Source: Sipunculus nudus
Lineage: Eukaryota; Annelida; Sipuncula; Golfingiida; Sipunculidae
Direction: 5' to 3'
Length of the DNA: 64,000 bases
NCBI GenBank assembly: GCA_026874595.1
Contig: CM049318.1
Span: 58,938,250 to 59,002,249, forward strand
Shown here: positions 62,671 to 64,000 of the stretch, in pieces
How positions within the stretch are numbered: position 1 is the stretch's first letter
Layout of the letters: each line of letters opens with the position of its first letter
Position numbers and translations under genes: made by a program
Notes under the pieces: generated by a model
What the model was told of the DNA's origin: nothing
What the model saw: the letters and a program-made list of their open reading frames with translations, nothing else
Database searches by the model: none

Positions 62671-63188
62671 GCCCCGGTCACAACCCACCGTGCGTGTTTT
62701 TAGTCCGTACGTTTTTTGGGGAGGCCACGGCCGTCACGTTTTTTTTCTGAAAACGTGGGGAGGGAGTGGCAAGAGTAGGGAGGGAGTGCCTCAACGCACG
62801 GTTGCGCAAGGTGTTAGTACGATGCGCACGTGGTAAGTGAGTTGTACGTGCTTACAACGTGTTTGTAACGTACGATCTCCGTGCGATTGCCACGTTGTCG
62901 TACAGAGGCAGTACTTACACGTGCTGCTCACTAAGGTACCCTTACTCACTCGCATGTTGTAAGTGCATGCAAGTGCGATGAACGTGAGTTTTTCCGCCCG
63001 ATGTCGGGAGTGAATCCGTAGCCCGAACGTAGCGATAGTTCCTCCTGCACTAAAAGTGCTACGGCGTGTCTGCGTGCTCCCAAATCCGTACTGAGGCGGT
63101 ACTCACCACGTACGGATCCCAAAGTTTTGCCCACGTTTTTGCAAGTAGACAGCACGCGCTTGCTAGTACGGCGGGTTGGGACCACGGC
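62671..63188. mobile_element. ACGT-rich element with 21-bp inverted ends
   Basis: The left end GCCCCGGTCACAACCCACCG is mirrored on the right by CGGCGGGTTGGGACCACGGC with a few mismatches. The body is GC-rich and full of ACGTG/CACGT words and has no transposase. No clear target duplication was seen. A non-autonomous DNA transposon is the best guess. Confidence 0.6.
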
Positions 63189-63586
63189 TCAAGTGAGCAT
63201 ATATTTCTGTAATAAGGTGGTTCTCGCCTGAACGATTTCACCAATATATTCGCTTAGCAAAAGCACTTCTTGGAAAGACAATATCTCTTTATTCATGAAT
63301 CATTTACTAGATGTTTGATGTGTTTTCGTATTGTATTTTGTAGTTATCATACAGATCATTGCTTGTCCAATAAAAGAGTCAGTACAGTTGTGCATGCCAT
63401 TGCAAATCTGGTCCTCGTGTTTTCTTTGAGAATGCATGTTGGTTAGGTGATAGGCCTGTATGTGGCGCTGTCTTTTAAATGAGTATGAAGAAAGGTGCAT
63501 GATCAGAATGTCATATTTTTTATCAGGCCTCTTGGACACCGGTCACGACTTATATATACGAGGTTAAATATAAGATATTCTAGAAG

Positions 63587-63885
63587 TAACTATAAATCTG
63601 CATTCCAAGAAATACGAGCCTCCATCATGTGGGCATTCAATTATTCGGCCCATATTCCCATATTTATTCGTGCATAAGTGACTGAACATTTGTGAATTTT
63701 CCTTTAATACGTTCATGAATCCTGACCGTTTTCCCGATCCACACCAAAATCTACTCGATTCTTCCTTTGTCCTTTCTTGAAATGCTCTGAAAAAAATCGC
63801 AAGATTCCGTTAATGACTGCGTAAGTCATGTTGTGAACAACCACACACAAACACACGTGAATGAACCCATACCCTCCTGGCGGCG
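63587..63885 (+). repeat. Dispersed repeat family D, copy 3
   Basis: AACTATAAATCTGCATTCC, GCCTCCATCATGTGGGCATT, TCGGCCCATATTCCCAT, GATCCACACCAAAATCTA and GTCATGTTGTGAACAA with ACACAAACACACG match the other copies over their length. Confidence 0.65.
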
Positions 63886-63918
63886 GCATTAACCTAACAT
63901 TAGGAAATGCATTTTACT

Positions 63919-64000
63919 GGCTTCTGTGGCCTTCGGTTAGGGACGTTAGAATCCTAGTCGCGGGGCAGTGGGATTTTCACGGTTGAATGATCCGCAGGGT
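63919..64000 (+). mobile_element. SINE-like repeat, family B, head, cut by window end
   Basis: GGCTTCTGTGGCCTTCGGTT followed by a GGGATTTTCACGGTTG stretch matches the first 80 bp of the 29635 copy. The rest lies outside the window. Confidence 0.5.

Overview
This is a gene-poor, AT-rich window from an invertebrate animal nuclear genome, most likely a marine bivalve or another lophotrochozoan. The grounds are spliceosomal signals, long (AT)n microsatellites, many tRNA-derived SINEs, solo LTRs, decayed non-LTR retrotransposons, a Penelope-type hammerhead motif, and one secreted precursor with tandem dibasic-bounded peptides, a design common in molluscan neuropeptides. The species call is inference; nothing in the window fixes it.

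Only one protein-coding gene is convincing. At 59150-60982 (+) an intronless 610-codon exon encodes a signal peptide followed by about 18 copies of a Gly-Leu-Gln-Asn-Trp-type module. Fourteen of these form a regular 29-residue array separated by Lys-Arg sites. The exon has a clear 3' splice acceptor (59101-59115), so the gene has at least one upstream 5' UTR exon. A TATA box, a leader without ATG and a consensus 5' splice donor at about 5834-5983 are the best-looking promoter and first exon in the window. They could belong to this gene across a roughly 53-kb intron, but that link is only a hypothesis.

The rest is mobile and repetitive DNA. From 1 to 12 kb: a 45-bp templated duplication, two oppositely oriented solo LTRs of one family (one with a 4-bp target duplication), a SINE and an LTR inserted in one (AT)n array, and several dispersed repeats. 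From 15 to 30 kb: MITE- and SINE-like repeats, a nested tandem block with three near-consensus CTCF-type motifs (25.4-26.6 kb), and a LINE 3' fragment. From 30 to 42 kb: a (CT)n tract, a TIR element, a 61-bp minisatellite with higher-order structure (32.6-33.8 kb) and a decayed reverse transcriptase (37.2-37.8 kb). From 42 to 58 kb: sparse DNA with an 89-bp perfect inverted repeat carrying hammerhead cores on both strands (47.65-47.84 kb), a second SINE copy, and a fold-back cluster rich in GCATACGTATGC words (56.9-57.9 kb). After the peptide gene comes an ACGT-rich TIR element (62.7-63.2 kb) and two dispersed repeats running to the window end.

All homology calls were made by eye. Copy boundaries of old repeats are good to about 10-30 bp; those of the LTRs, inverted repeats, microsatellites and coding exon are exact or nearly so.
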